Assembly: GCF_900155985.1 (NCBI RefSeq)
Contig: NZ_FTMA01000003.1
Span: 248,001 to 312,000, forward strand
Source: Maribacter ulvicola
GTDB lineage: Bacteria > Bacteroidota > Bacteroidia > Flavobacteriales > Flavobacteriaceae
DNA length: 64,000 nt
Direction of reading: 5' to 3'
The first letter of the stretch is position 1, and the number at the start of each line of letters is the position of its first letter. The position numbers were made by a program, and so were the translations under genes. Of the stretch, positions 34,414 to 42,428 are shown in pieces. The notes under the pieces were generated by a model. The model was not told the DNA's origin, searched no databases, and worked only from the letters and a program-made list of their open reading frames with translations.

Positions 34414-34712
34414 TATGAAGTAAAGAAAATTGTGAGGTCAAAATCAATAATATAAAGAAAAATAAAAACCAGTACCGCAATTATAACCGCCATTCTAATC
34501 TTTAAATTGCGGTCTCCCTTTCTTTTAGAATCTTCAATTGCACTATTAATCTTTCTCTTTAATCCACGAGATGTATTTAATGTGCTACGAAACTGATCAA
34601 ATTTAGGTTCCATTTTAAATGGGTTTCCTTTCCCCTTGCCATCATAATACCTAGGATTGTATTCAAATGACCTATTTTTTCGTAACCGCGTTATTTTACT
34701 TAACATCCCCAT
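34413..34712 (-). CDS. Small conserved protein with a C-terminal membrane helix (between ribH and mutL)
   Basis: A 99-residue protein: a basic N-terminus (MGMLSKITRLRKNRSFEYNP), a YYDGKGKGNPFKMEPKFD segment, then one membrane helix near the C-terminus (MAVIIAVLVFIFLYIIDF). I choose the ATG at 34712 over a possible start at 34775 because the basic LSKITRLRKN start is family-typical and the extension contains a promoter box. Similar proteins in Flavobacteriia have been labelled riboflavin synthase subunit beta, probably from adjacency to ribH, and this sequence shows no lumazine-synthase feature. Its function is unknown. Confidence 0.8.
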   Translation of the reverse strand: MGMLSKITRLRKNRSFEYNPRYYDGKGKGNPFKMEPKFDQFRSTLNTSRGLKRKINSAIEDSKRKGDRNLKIRMAVIIAVLVFIFLYIIDFDLTIFFTS

Positions 34713-34717
34713 AACCT

Positions 34718-34725
34718 CAAAGTTA
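34718..34725 (-). promoter_or_regulatory. -7 promoter box just before the small gene upstream of mutL
   Basis: CAAAGTTA on the plus strand reads TAACTTTG on the minus strand, an exact TAnnTTTG box. It lies 5 nt before the ATG at 34712, so the transcript for this gene, mutL and the rhomboids may be leaderless. Confidence 0.5.
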
Positions 34726-34837
34726 CTTAAAATAGAAAAATAGGGCATGTTAGCAATGCCAAAATTTGTTAACATCTTACGACACTAACCTATTACCCTT
34801 AAACTTATATAGAAATTGAAGCCCTAATTAAAGGTCA

Positions 34838-35320
34838 TTAGCTGCCTAAAACCGCCATTTTAATGGCTGCAATAGCCGCTTCTGTACCTTTATTACCATG
34901 TTTACCACCACTACGATCTATGGCTTGTTGCATGTTATTATCAGTAAGAACACAAAATATAACAGGTACGTTGGTTGTCACATTCAAATCTTTTATTCCT
35001 TGAGCCGTAGCGTCACATACAAAATCGAAATGCTTGGTTTCCCCTTGTATTACACTTCCAATAGCAATAACAGCATCGACCTTTAGACTCTTGATCATTT
35101 TCTTAGCTCCAAAAGTTAGCTCAAAACTACCAGGCACATCCCAACGGATGATATCAGATTCTTGAGCACCACAATCTAATAAAGCTTCAATTGCGCCAGA
35201 ATACAACCCCTCTGTTATTTCTGAATTCCATTCTGAAACAACAATCCCAAACCGAAGTCCGTTCGCGTTTGGGATTGTTGCCTTATCGTAAACTGATAAA
35301 TTTTTATTTACTGTCGCCAT
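34838..35320 (-). CDS. ribH: 6,7-dimethyl-8-ribityllumazine synthase
   Basis: A 160-residue subunit of the icosahedral or pentameric lumazine synthase, which joins the butanone phosphate and the ribitylaminopyrimidine in riboflavin synthesis. Markers are RFGIVVSEWNSEIT (substrate-binding Trp), VPGSFELTFGAKKM, AIGSVIQGETKHFDFVCDA with the catalytic His, and PVIFCVLTDNNMQQAIDRSG. It overlaps the upstream TPR gene's stop by one base. No other rib gene lies nearby. Confidence 0.96.
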   Translation of the reverse strand: MATVNKNLSVYDKATIPNANGLRFGIVVSEWNSEITEGLYSGAIEALLDCGAQESDIIRWDVPGSFELTFGAKKMIKSLKVDAVIAIGSVIQGETKHFDFVCDATAQGIKDLNVTTNVPVIFCVLTDNNMQQAIDRSGGKHGNKGTEAAIAAIKMAVLGS

Positions 35321-36087
35321 TATTCGCCACTTTTAGCCATACCTATAAACGCATCTATAGACCTGGCATTTTCTGATTTTGGAAACTCGTCTTTAATTCT
35401 TTGGAAAAAATCTAAAGCCTTATCCTTATCTCCCATTTCCAAGGCAGTAATCCCTGCCTTATATAAAAATTTAGGAGCCGTATACGTATTACTACTATGC
35501 TTTACAGCCGCCTCATAATACCCTAAAGCATCAGAAGCTTGGTCTAATTGCATAAAAGCATCACCCAAACCACCTTTTGCCAAAGCACCCAAAACAGCAT
35601 CTTCAGAGCTAAAATCCTCTAAATACGTAATAGCTTCTTGATACTTGTTCATATTCAGGTAAGACATACCTGCACCGTAGTTGGCAAGGTTAGCCGCTTT
35701 AGTACCACTATATTCTTCAATGATATCCAAAAAACCATACTTACCCTCAGCACCTTCAATTGCCAAAGTAAACAATGAATCTTTTGCAGTTGTTGCAACC
35801 AATGCTTGGTCAAAATATTGTTGCGGGTAGTACATCTCATTTGCTGCACTAGCCTCTTTTGGTTTCTCTACAAATTGGTCGTAAGCCAAATAGCCTAAAA
35901 CACTGATAGCAATAACACCAATAACGCCCAAAATGATATTCTGATTCTTAGAAACCCACTCTTCCGATCTAGAAGCGCCTTCATCTAATGAACTAAAAAC
36001 CTCAGCTGTTGTGCTTTCCTGTTCGTCAAATTCTTGCTGTTCAGCCTTTGTTTCAGGTTTATATCCTCTTTTCTTGTATGTTGCCAT
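35320..36087 (-). CDS. TPR protein with an N-terminal membrane anchor (YfgM/BamD-like in style)
   Basis: A 255-residue protein with a charged cytoplasmic N-terminus (MATYKKRGYKPETKAEQQEF), one membrane helix at about 52-70 (NIILGVIGVIAISVLGYLAY), then tetratricopeptide-type repeats through to the C-terminus, such as AANLANYGAGMSYLNMNKYQ and GLGDAFMQLDQASDALGYYE. The architecture resembles YfgM, the SecYEG-associated chaperone-like protein, but orthology is only suggested. It is divergent from recF, with a promoter box on each side. Confidence 0.82.
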   Translation of the reverse strand: MATYKKRGYKPETKAEQQEFDEQESTTAEVFSSLDEGASRSEEWVSKNQNIILGVIGVIAISVLGYLAYDQFVEKPKEASAANEMYYPQQYFDQALVATTAKDSLFTLAIEGAEGKYGFLDIIEEYSGTKAANLANYGAGMSYLNMNKYQEAITYLEDFSSEDAVLGALAKGGLGDAFMQLDQASDALGYYEAAVKHSSNTYTAPKFLYKAGITALEMGDKDKALDFFQRIKDEFPKSENARSIDAFIGMAKSGE

Positions 36088-36107
36088 CTGTAAATTTATT
36101 GGTCGCG

Positions 36108-36115
36108 CAAAAATA
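36108..36115 (-). promoter_or_regulatory. -7 promoter box for the TPR-ribH transcript
   Basis: CAAAAATA on the plus strand reads TATTTTTG on the minus strand, an exact TAnnTTTG box, 20 nt before the ATG. Confidence 0.55.
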
Positions 36116-36151
36116 ATGGTTTTATTGAAATCCCAAAGTGTATTTATTCGT

Positions 36152-36159
36152 TATTTTTG
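36152..36159 (+). promoter_or_regulatory. -7 promoter box for recF
   Basis: TATTTTTG is an exact TAnnTTTG box, 51 nt before the recF ATG and back to back with the box of the divergent TPR gene. Confidence 0.5.
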
Positions 36160-36210
36160 GATATTTTAAGCTAGTTTACATTCTTCCAAATCTAAAACCC
36201 GATTTTATTA

Positions 36211-37290
36211 ATGCTGCTGAGACAATTATCATTGATCAATTACAAAAATTTTGAGTCCAAAGAGCTAGTGTTCGACGCTAAAATAAATTGTTTTGTTGGT
36301 GATAACGGAATAGGGAAAACAAACATTCTTGACTCCATCTACCATTTATCGTTCGGTAAAAGTTATTTCAACCCTGTTTCTTCTCAAAACATTCGTCATG
36401 GATCAGATTTTTTCGTGATCGATGGTACTTTTGAAAAAGAAGGTAGAGAAGAGAAAATTGTTTGCAGCTTAAAGAAAAACAATAAGAAAATCATTAAAAG
36501 AAATGGTAAAGCCTATGACCGGTTTGCCGACCACATTGGTCTTTTGCCTTTGGTCATTATTTCTCCGGCAGATAGAGACCTCATTATAGAAGGGAGTGAT
36601 ACACGTAGAAAATTTATTGATGGTGTTATCTCTCAATCAGACAAAAGCTATTTACAAAACCTTATGAATTACAATAAGGTGGTTTCACAAAGAAATGCCT
36701 TACTGAAATATTTTGCAGCCAATAGAACGTTCAATACAGATACTTTGGCGGTGTATAATGAGCAGATGGAAACGTATGGTACTGAAATCTTTAATAAAAG
36801 AACCTCTTTCTTAGAAGCGTTTATTCCTATTTTTCAAGAACAGTACAAATCTATCACCGGCAATACGGAAGACGTATCCCTTTCTTACAATAGTAAATTG
36901 AAAGATTACGATCTGCTCACCCTTTTAAACAAAAACCTAGATAAGGATAGAGCGTTGCAGTATACCAGCGTAGGTGTTCATAAAGACGACCTCAATTTTG
37001 AAATCAGCAATTATCCTATTAAAAAATTTGGTAGCCAAGGTCAACAGAAGTCTTTTTTAATCGCTTTAAAATTTGCTCAGTTTCATTTTATGAAATCGCA
37101 AAGCGGCACTACCCCAATATTAATTTTAGATGATATTTTTGATAAGTTGGATGAGCATAGGGTTTCTCATATCATCACATTAGTGAATGATGAAAATTTC
37201 GGACAAATATTCATTAGCGACACCCATGCCGATCGCACCGAAAGTGTTGTTAAAAAAATTCATCAATCGTATAAAATATTTAAATTGTAA
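36211..37290 (+). CDS. recF: DNA replication and repair protein RecF
   Basis: A 359-residue SMC-like ATPase that helps RecOR load RecA at gaps. The Walker A is [20 protein letters not shown], with SGxxR-type residues around [20 protein letters not shown], the signature [20 protein letters not shown], and Walker [16 protein letters not shown]. The length is right for RecF. It leads a three-gene unit with a lipoprotein and a DUF721/DciA-like protein, spaced by 2 nt and by a one-base overlap. Confidence 0.96.
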   Translation: MLLRQLSLINYKNFESKELVFDAKINCFVGDNGIGKTNILDSIYHLSFGKSYFNPVSSQNIRHGSDFFVIDGTFEKEGREEKIVCSLKKNNKKIIKRNGKAYDRFADHIGLLPLVIISPADRDLIIEGSDTRRKFIDGVISQSDKSYLQNLMNYNKVVSQRNALLKYFAANRTFNTDTLAVYNEQMETYGTEIFNKRTSFLEAFIPIFQEQYKSITGNTEDVSLSYNSKLKDYDLLTLLNKNLDKDRALQYTSVGVHKDDLNFEISNYPIKKFGSQGQQKSFLIALKFAQFHFMKSQSGTTPILILDDIFDKLDEHRVSHIITLVNDENFGQIFISDTHADRTESVVKKIHQSYKIFKL

Positions 37291-37292
37291 TA

Positions 37293-37709
37293 ATGAAAAA
37301 ATTACTTATTATTTGCTCTTTAGTTCTTATTTCTTGCAACTCTAAAATAGATAAGAATCAATTACACCTTTTAAACGGTTATTGGGAAATTAAGGAAGTA
37401 ACCTTTAAGGATGGAGCTAAAAAAGAGTACTCAATTAACAGTACTATTGACTATATACAATTAGATTCGTTAAAAGGTTTCAGAAAAAAAGTAGATCCTA
37501 AATTTAATGGTACTTTTGAAACCTCTAATGATGCAGAACCTTTCGTAATCAGAATCTCCAACGACTCTGTTTATATGAGTTACAGCAATAACGCTAACAT
37601 CTGGGAAGAAGTATTAACACAACTATCTAAAGAGAGTTTCTCGGTAAAGAACAACCAAGGTACGACTTATCACTACAACAAATTTGAACCTATAAACATA
37701 ACCCCATAA
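37293..37709 (+). CDS. Small lipocalin-like lipoprotein
   Basis: A 138-residue lipoprotein: KKLLIICSLVLISC gives the lipobox, with Cys at 15. The mature part begins with the LLNGYWEIKEVTF segment seen in lipocalin-like small proteins and looks all-beta. No catalytic motif is seen. It lies between recF and the DUF721 gene, and the next ATG overlaps its stop (TAATG). The function is unknown; the same order recF/lipoprotein/DUF721 is common in Flavobacteriaceae. Confidence 0.75.
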   Translation: MKKLLIICSLVLISCNSKIDKNQLHLLNGYWEIKEVTFKDGAKKEYSINSTIDYIQLDSLKGFRKKVDPKFNGTFETSNDAEPFVIRISNDSVYMSYSNNANIWEEVLTQLSKESFSVKNNQGTTYHYNKFEPINITP

Positions 37710-38005
37710 TGGCAAGTAGAGGCAACGATAATACTTCAATGAAAGATGCACTTTCTGCATTTATACAAAAGAATAAACTAGAAAAAGGAATAGATAAGGT
37801 TGATGCCAGAGAGGCATGGGCCAAACTTATGGGCAACGGGGTAAATAATTATACTACAGAGATTGAATTAAAGTTTGGCACCCTTTACGTTGCTTTAAGT
37901 TCCTCTGTTTTACGAGAAGAATTAAGCTTGGGGAAATCTAAAATTATACGCATGCTCAATGAAGAAATAGGAAAAGAGGTCGTAAAAAAATTAGTACTGA
38001 GATAG
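37709..38005 (+). CDS. DUF721/DciA-like protein
   Basis: A 98-residue protein with the DUF721 pattern: MKDALSAFIQKNKLEKGIDK, then VDAREAWAKLMGNGVNNYTT and LYVALSSSVLREELSLGKSK, ending IGKEVVKKLVLR. In bacteria without DnaC or DnaI, DUF721 proteins of the DciA group help load the replicative helicase. The adjacency to recF is consistent with a DNA replication role. Terminated by a very strong hairpin. Confidence 0.85.
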   Translation: MASRGNDNTSMKDALSAFIQKNKLEKGIDKVDAREAWAKLMGNGVNNYTTEIELKFGTLYVALSSSVLREELSLGKSKIIRMLNEEIGKEVVKKLVLR

Positions 38006-38028
38006 TTGTTGGCTGTTGGAAAATACTA

Positions 38029-38072
38029 GATATAAAAAATGCCAGCTCTTTCAAGCTGGCATTTTTTATATC
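38029..38072. terminator. Strong bidirectional terminator between the DUF721 gene and ndk
   Basis: A perfect 19-bp stem: 38029-38047 pairs with 38054-38072 around the loop CTTTCA. The GC-rich centre TGCCAGCT/AGCTGGCA is flanked by A and T runs on both sides. Confidence 0.92.
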
Positions 38073-38084
38073 TTATAATTGGTC

Positions 38085-38504
38085 TTAGTAAATTTCTCTA
38101 CCTGAAAAATGGAATGAGCCTTCAATAGCTGCATTCTCATCACTATCAGAACCATGTACTGCATTTTCACCAATACTAGTAGCAAACATTTTACGAATAG
38201 TACCTTCAGCTGCATCTGCAGGGTTAGTAGCACCGATCAACGCTCTAAAATCCTCAACTGCATTTTCTTTTTCTAAGATAGCCGCTACAATTGTACCGCT
38301 TGTCATGAATTCAACTAATTCTCCAAAGAAAGGACGCTCTCTATGTACACCATAAAATTCTTGCGCATCTCTTAAGCTCAATTGTGTATATTTCATTGCT
38401 ACGATTTTGAAACCAGCAGCGGTAATTTTTTCTAATATAGCCCCAATATGACCGTTTTTAACGGCATCTGGTTTGATCATTGTAAACGTTCTATTCGTAC
38501 TCAT
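38085..38504 (-). CDS. ndk: Nucleoside-diphosphate kinase
   Basis: A 139-residue cytoplasmic kinase that balances NTP and dNTP pools. Motifs: [18 protein letters not shown] at the N-terminus, [11 protein letters not shown], and the active-site [12 protein letters not shown] with the phospho-accepting histidine. The length is standard. It has its own promoter box and convergent terminator and is probably a single-gene transcript. Confidence 0.98.
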   Translation of the reverse strand: MSTNRTFTMIKPDAVKNGHIGAILEKITAAGFKIVAMKYTQLSLRDAQEFYGVHRERPFFGELVEFMTSGTIVAAILEKENAVEDFRALIGATNPADAAEGTIRKMFATSIGENAVHGSDSDENAAIEGSFHFSGREIY

Positions 38505-38519
38505 ATCTTAATTTTTGCG

Positions 38520-38527
38520 CAAAAATA
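38520..38527 (-). promoter_or_regulatory. -7 promoter box for ndk
   Basis: CAAAAATA on the plus strand reads TATTTTTG on the minus strand, an exact TAnnTTTG box, 15 nt before the ndk ATG. Confidence 0.55.
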
Positions 38528-38549
38528 CGTTTTTCCACATATCTCACAA

Positions 38550-39578
38550 CTATTCGTAGACTTGTTCTAATTTCCCCAACACTATTCCGTTACCCCCAAC
38601 TATCTTAAAATCAACCTTTTTAGCTTCAAAATTAAACTCTAAAATTCCAAAACTTTCGGTAAATACCACCTCGCCTACCCTATATTTATTAGGCTCTCCA
38701 GCAAAACCCTTATAGGCATGCGTAAGACCGCTACTGGTAAAATCTATTACCGGATAACCCATACCGTCTATTTTGGTTTTTGAAAATTCAGAAATATGTC
38801 TGTCCCCAGATAAAACAATAACACCCGCTGCTTTTGAATCTGAAATAACGCTTGCTAGTTTATCTACTTCATGAGGAAAATTACCCCAAGCCTCAAAACC
38901 GTGTTCATGAGACAAATACTGTACACTGCTTACAATAATATTAAAATCAGATTTAGATGAATTCAGTTCTTTTTTCAACCAGTTCCATTGTACTTCCCCC
39001 AACATGGTTCCTTCTCCATATTCATTTGGTTTCAACCTTTTTTTGGTTTCTGTATCTGGAGTCAATTTTGTTCTAAAATACCGAGTATCAAGTATAATAA
39101 TATTAATAGAGTGACCATCTACATCATATTTCCTTGAATTATAAACCCCTTGTTGCTTTCGTAGCGGGCTTTCATCTGGCACATTCATGAAATTCAAAAA
39201 CTCTTGCTGACTGGCATCTTTAGCTTCAAATTCTACTCCGCCGTCATTTAGACCATAGTCATGATCATCCCAAGTACCTAGAATATCTGTAGTTGCCGTT
39301 AGCTTTTTATATTCAGGTTGCTCTTTTTGCACATTATACATTGACCTCAAAGCCACCATATCATCCGTATCTGCATAAATATTATCACCGCCCCACACCC
39401 AAACATCTGGCTTGGCATTTAAAACATCATCCCATAAGAGATTAGGTAAATCAACTCTATTGCAAGAACCAAAAGCCAATACAAAATTGACATTTGTTGT
39501 TTTATCTCCTATTAGTTTCTTATTTAATGAACAACCCATTAGGAAAAGTGCGCAAACAATAAAATATATAATTTTCAT
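38550..39578 (-). CDS. PhoD-like alkaline phosphatase family lipoprotein
   Basis: A 342-residue lipoprotein (ALFLMGC lipobox) with a PhoD-like metallophosphatase domain. Metal-binding motifs in order: FGSCNRVDLPNLLW, WVWGGDNIYADTDD, GTWDDHDYGLNDGG, IIILDTRYFRTKLT, VQYLSHEHGFEAWGNFPHE and VIVLSGDRHISEFS. Family members are Ca/Fe phosphodiesterases/phosphomonoesterases acting outside the cytoplasm in phosphate scavenging or nucleic acid and lipid turnover. The substrate is not inferable. It is divergent from the nrnA-like gene. Confidence 0.9.
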   Translation of the reverse strand: MKIIYFIVCALFLMGCSLNKKLIGDKTTNVNFVLAFGSCNRVDLPNLLWDDVLNAKPDVWVWGGDNIYADTDDMVALRSMYNVQKEQPEYKKLTATTDILGTWDDHDYGLNDGGVEFEAKDASQQEFLNFMNVPDESPLRKQQGVYNSRKYDVDGHSINIIILDTRYFRTKLTPDTETKKRLKPNEYGEGTMLGEVQWNWLKKELNSSKSDFNIIVSSVQYLSHEHGFEAWGNFPHEVDKLASVISDSKAAGVIVLSGDRHISEFSKTKIDGMGYPVIDFTSSGLTHAYKGFAGEPNKYRVGEVVFTESFGILEFNFEAKKVDFKIVGGNGIVLGKLEQVYE

Positions 39579-39640
39579 TTCAGATCATTAAGTCTGGGTA
39601 AAATTAAGGTATTCGGTTTAACCCCTATATTATTAAATTG

Positions 39641-39648
39641 TATCTTTG
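39641..39648 (+). promoter_or_regulatory. -7 promoter box immediately before the nrnA-like gene
   Basis: TATCTTTG is an exact TAnnTTTG box, and only GCCGCC-like spacing (5 nt) separates it from the ATG. Transcription would start about at the start codon. Confidence 0.55.
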
Positions 39649-39653
39649 CCGCC

Positions 39654-40670
39654 ATGAATTTAGAGCACCTGAATAAGCTAAAAAAATTACTTTCTTCGCC
39701 AAAGAAAATAGCAATTATACCACATAAAAATCCAGATGGGGACGCCATTGGATCCACCTTGGCTCTGTGGCATTACCTGGTCAATACCGGTCATACGGCA
39801 AGCATTGTTGCCCCCAATGATTATCCCAAATTTTTAAAATGGATGCCAGGCTCAGATAAGATTTTGAATTTTGAAAAAGAAAATTCACAATCTAAAGCTT
39901 GCATCAACAATGCTGACATTATATTTACCTTAGACTTCAACCATCTAGGTCGCGTTGGTCAAATGAGTGCTGTTTTAGAATCTGCAACCGCTACTTTTGT
40001 AATGGTAGACCACCACCAAGAGCCATCAGATTATGCTAAAATCATGTACTCAGATGTAAAAATGAGCTCTACTTGTGAAATGGTTTACGTACTTATTAAT
40101 CAATTAGGTGACGAGAATAGCATAACTCCTGAAATAGCAAACTGCATTTACACAGGTATTATGACAGATACCGGTTCATTTAAATTTGCAGCTACGACTA
40201 GCAATACGCATAGGGTAATTGCAGATCTCATGGATAAAGGTGCAGAAGGCACAGAAATACATCATCGCATTTATGACACCAATTCTCCAAGCCGTCTACA
40301 CTTGTTAGGCTGCGCACTAAAGAATATGGTAATTCTTGAAGAATATTCAACAGCTTACATTACCTTAAGTCAAGACGAATTAGACGCTTATAACTACCAG
40401 AAAGGAGATACTGAAGGCTTTGTAAATTACGGTTTAACTTTAGATGGCATTAAGTTCGCAGTCATATTTATAGAAAACAGGGAAGAAGGCATTTACAAAA
40501 TCTCATTTAGATCCGTAGGTGAGTTTTCTGTAAATGATTTTGCAAGAAAACACTTTAGCGGTGGTGGACATACAAATGCGGCAGGCGGTAAAAGTGATGA
40601 CAATATCGAAGATACCATAACTAAATTTATTTCGTTACTACCTTTGTATAAGAATCAATTACAACCATGA
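39654..40670 (+). CDS. DHH-family phosphoesterase, NrnA-like oligoribonuclease/pAp phosphatase
   Basis: A 338-residue cytoplasmic DHH/DHHA1 phosphoesterase. Motifs: IPHKNPDGDAIGSTLALWHY (motif I), FTLDFNHLGRVG (II), VDHHQEP (III, the DHH), TGIMTDTGSFKFAAT (IV), and the C-terminal DHHA1 substrate-binding GGGHTNAAGG. Bacillus NrnA degrades short RNA oligomers and dephosphorylates pAp, and the layout here fits that subgroup. Its stop overlaps gldI by 4 nt. Either name (NrnA or simply DHH phosphoesterase) is defensible. Confidence 0.9.
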   Translation: MNLEHLNKLKKLLSSPKKIAIIPHKNPDGDAIGSTLALWHYLVNTGHTASIVAPNDYPKFLKWMPGSDKILNFEKENSQSKACINNADIIFTLDFNHLGRVGQMSAVLESATATFVMVDHHQEPSDYAKIMYSDVKMSSTCEMVYVLINQLGDENSITPEIANCIYTGIMTDTGSFKFAATTSNTHRVIADLMDKGAEGTEIHHRIYDTNSPSRLHLLGCALKNMVILEEYSTAYITLSQDELDAYNYQKGDTEGFVNYGLTLDGIKFAVIFIENREEGIYKISFRSVGEFSVNDFARKHFSGGGHTNAAGGKSDDNIEDTITKFISLLPLYKNQLQP

Positions 40671-41218
40671 GATTAGTTTCATTTTTATTTTTATACCTAT
40701 TGATAGTAGGTTGTGACGGACCTGAACCAAGAAAACCAATTCAGACAAAAAGTGGAAGTTTCTTTAAAGCGTCTATTGAAAGAAGCAAGAAACTATTGGA
40801 AGCAGAAGAAAGCAAGATTAAAGATATTATAGAACTTGATTCTTTAAAACATTATTCTCACAGCAATTCTGGATCATGGTATCATTATTTAACCGTTAAC
40901 GAAGAAAGTGATTACACCCCCAAAACAGATGACTTAATAGCATTTACCTATGACCTATTAACTTTAGACAACGACACTATTTATTCTCAAGATGAAATTG
41001 GCATTGTTACTTATAAGGTTGACAAACAAGAATTGTTCTTAGGACTTAGGGATGCCGTTAAAATGCTAAAAGAAAATGAGCGAGCTACATTTCTTTTCCC
41101 ATCTTCTATAGCATTTGGCTACCATGGCGACGAAAACAAAATAGGCAGCAATGTTCCCCTTAAATCTACAATTACCATATTAAAGATAGAAAAACAACAA
41201 GACAACACAGTAAATTAA
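40667..41218 (+). CDS. gldI: Gliding motility-associated FKBP-type lipoprotein GldI
   Basis: A 183-residue lipoprotein (LLIVGC lipobox) with a C-terminal FKBP-type peptidyl-prolyl isomerase fold: DDLIAFTYDLLTLDNDTIYS, LGLRDAVKMLKENERATFLF, PSSIAFGYHGDENKIGSNVP and LKSTITILKIEK. In Flavobacterium johnsoniae GldI is needed for gliding and is thought to fold periplasmic components of the gliding/T9SS machinery. It overlaps the nrnA-like gene by 4 nt and precedes another immunophilin by 1 nt. The window also holds a candidate T9SS client at its left end. Confidence 0.9.
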   Translation: MRLVSFLFLYLLIVGCDGPEPRKPIQTKSGSFFKASIERSKKLLEAEESKIKDIIELDSLKHYSHSNSGSWYHYLTVNEESDYTPKTDDLIAFTYDLLTLDNDTIYSQDEIGIVTYKVDKQELFLGLRDAVKMLKENERATFLFPSSIAFGYHGDENKIGSNVPLKSTITILKIEKQQDNTVN

Positions 41219-41219
41219 A

Positions 41220-42368
41220 ATGACCATTATGATTAAAAAAATGTACCTGATTGCAATTGTAAGCTTAGTCTTAGCTAGCTGTAAAACCAGTAAAAGAGCT
41301 GATTTAGGAGACGGTTTATTTGCGGATATAAAAACTTCTAAAGGCGATATTATTGTTCGTTTAGAGCAAGATAAGACCCCCGTTACGGTTGCAAACTTTA
41401 TCTCTTTGGCAGAAGGAACAAATACTTTTGTAAGTGAAGAATACAAAGGTAAAAAATACTATGACGGCTTAACTTTTCATAGAATTATGAAAGACTTCAT
41501 GATTCAAGGTGGAGATCCTTTAGGGCAAGGAACCGGAAACCCAGGTTATAAATTTATGGATGAATTCAATGATTCTTTGGTGCATGACAAAAAAGGTATC
41601 CTTTCAATGGCCAACTCAGGACCAACAACTAATGGTAGTCAGTTTTTCATTACACATAAAGAAACACCTTGGCTAGATAACAAACATACTGTTTTTGGTG
41701 AAGTAGTAGAAGGGATGAGTGTTGTTGATTCTATTGCAAATGTTGCTGTAGGCGCAGGTAACAAACCTGTAGAACCAGTAATTATGAATACCGTTGAAAT
41801 TATTAGAAACGGTAAAGAGGCACGTAAATTTGACGCTGTTCAAATCATGACAGATTATTTTGATGGTGAAGAAGAAAGACTTGCGGCCATTGAAAAAGAG
41901 AAAGCTGAAAAATTAGCTAAAGTTCAAAAAATAAAGGCAGAATTTGCTTCTTCTGTTGAAGCTCAAAAAGCAAATGCAAAAACATTGGCTTCCGGTCTTA
42001 AAGTAGTAACCTTAGAAAGTGGTTCTGGAGAAAAACCAAAAGTAGGTCAGAAAGTTAATGTAATGTACGCCGGTTATTTAATGGACGGTACATTATTTGA
42101 TAGCAACTATGAAGAGATTGCTCAAAAATACGGTATGTTCGATATTAAAAGACAACAAGGTGGTGGCTATATGCCGGTTCCAATGGATTATTCTCCGGAA
42201 TCTCGCTTAATTGCAGGATTCAGAGAAGGACTTTTAACCATGAAAGTTGGTGATAAAGTTCGTTTGTTCATTCCGTCTCATTTAGGTTATGGAGCACAAG
42301 GTGGCGGTCCAATTCCACCAGATGCAGATTTAATATTTGATTTAGAAATTACGGGTCTAACCCAATAA
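41220..42368 (+). CDS. Cyclophilin-FKBP fusion peptidyl-prolyl isomerase lipoprotein
   Basis: A 382-residue lipoprotein (SLVLASC lipobox; starts at 41229 or 41241 are also possible) with two prolyl isomerase domains. The first, about 30-205, is a cyclophilin: TVANFISLAEGTN, GLTFHRIMKDFMIQGGDP, GILSMANSGPTTNGSQFFIT and WLDNKHTVFGEV. A charged alpha-helical linker spans about 205-260. The second, about 265-380, is an FKBP: KVGQKVNVMYAGYLMDGTLF, IAGFREGLLTMKVGDKVRLF and GAQGGGPIPPDADLIFDLEI. Such dual immunophilins are known in Flavobacterium. It directly follows gldI, so both may help outer-envelope proteins fold. Confidence 0.92.
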   Translation: MTIMIKKMYLIAIVSLVLASCKTSKRADLGDGLFADIKTSKGDIIVRLEQDKTPVTVANFISLAEGTNTFVSEEYKGKKYYDGLTFHRIMKDFMIQGGDPLGQGTGNPGYKFMDEFNDSLVHDKKGILSMANSGPTTNGSQFFITHKETPWLDNKHTVFGEVVEGMSVVDSIANVAVGAGNKPVEPVIMNTVEIIRNGKEARKFDAVQIMTDYFDGEEERLAAIEKEKAEKLAKVQKIKAEFASSVEAQKANAKTLASGLKVVTLESGSGEKPKVGQKVNVMYAGYLMDGTLFDSNYEEIAQKYGMFDIKRQQGGGYMPVPMDYSPESRLIAGFREGLLTMKVGDKVRLFIPSHLGYGAQGGGPIPPDADLIFDLEITGLTQ

Positions 42369-42380
42369 TTATAAGAAATA

Positions 42381-42416
42381 AAAAAAGCCCTTTAGTGAAA
42401 ACTAAAGGGCTTTTTT
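42381..42416. terminator. Bidirectional terminator between the immunophilin gene and pepD
   Basis: A perfect 16-bp stem, AAAAAAGCCCTTTAGT (42381-42396) with its complement at 42401-42416, around a GAAA tetraloop. The left A-run and right T-run serve both converging genes. Confidence 0.92.
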
Positions 42417-42428
42417 ATACCTAAAATT

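Noticed and set aside
34713-34775. Longer N-terminus of the small gene upstream of mutL
   Set aside because: The extension overlaps an exact promoter box and lacks the family-typical start.
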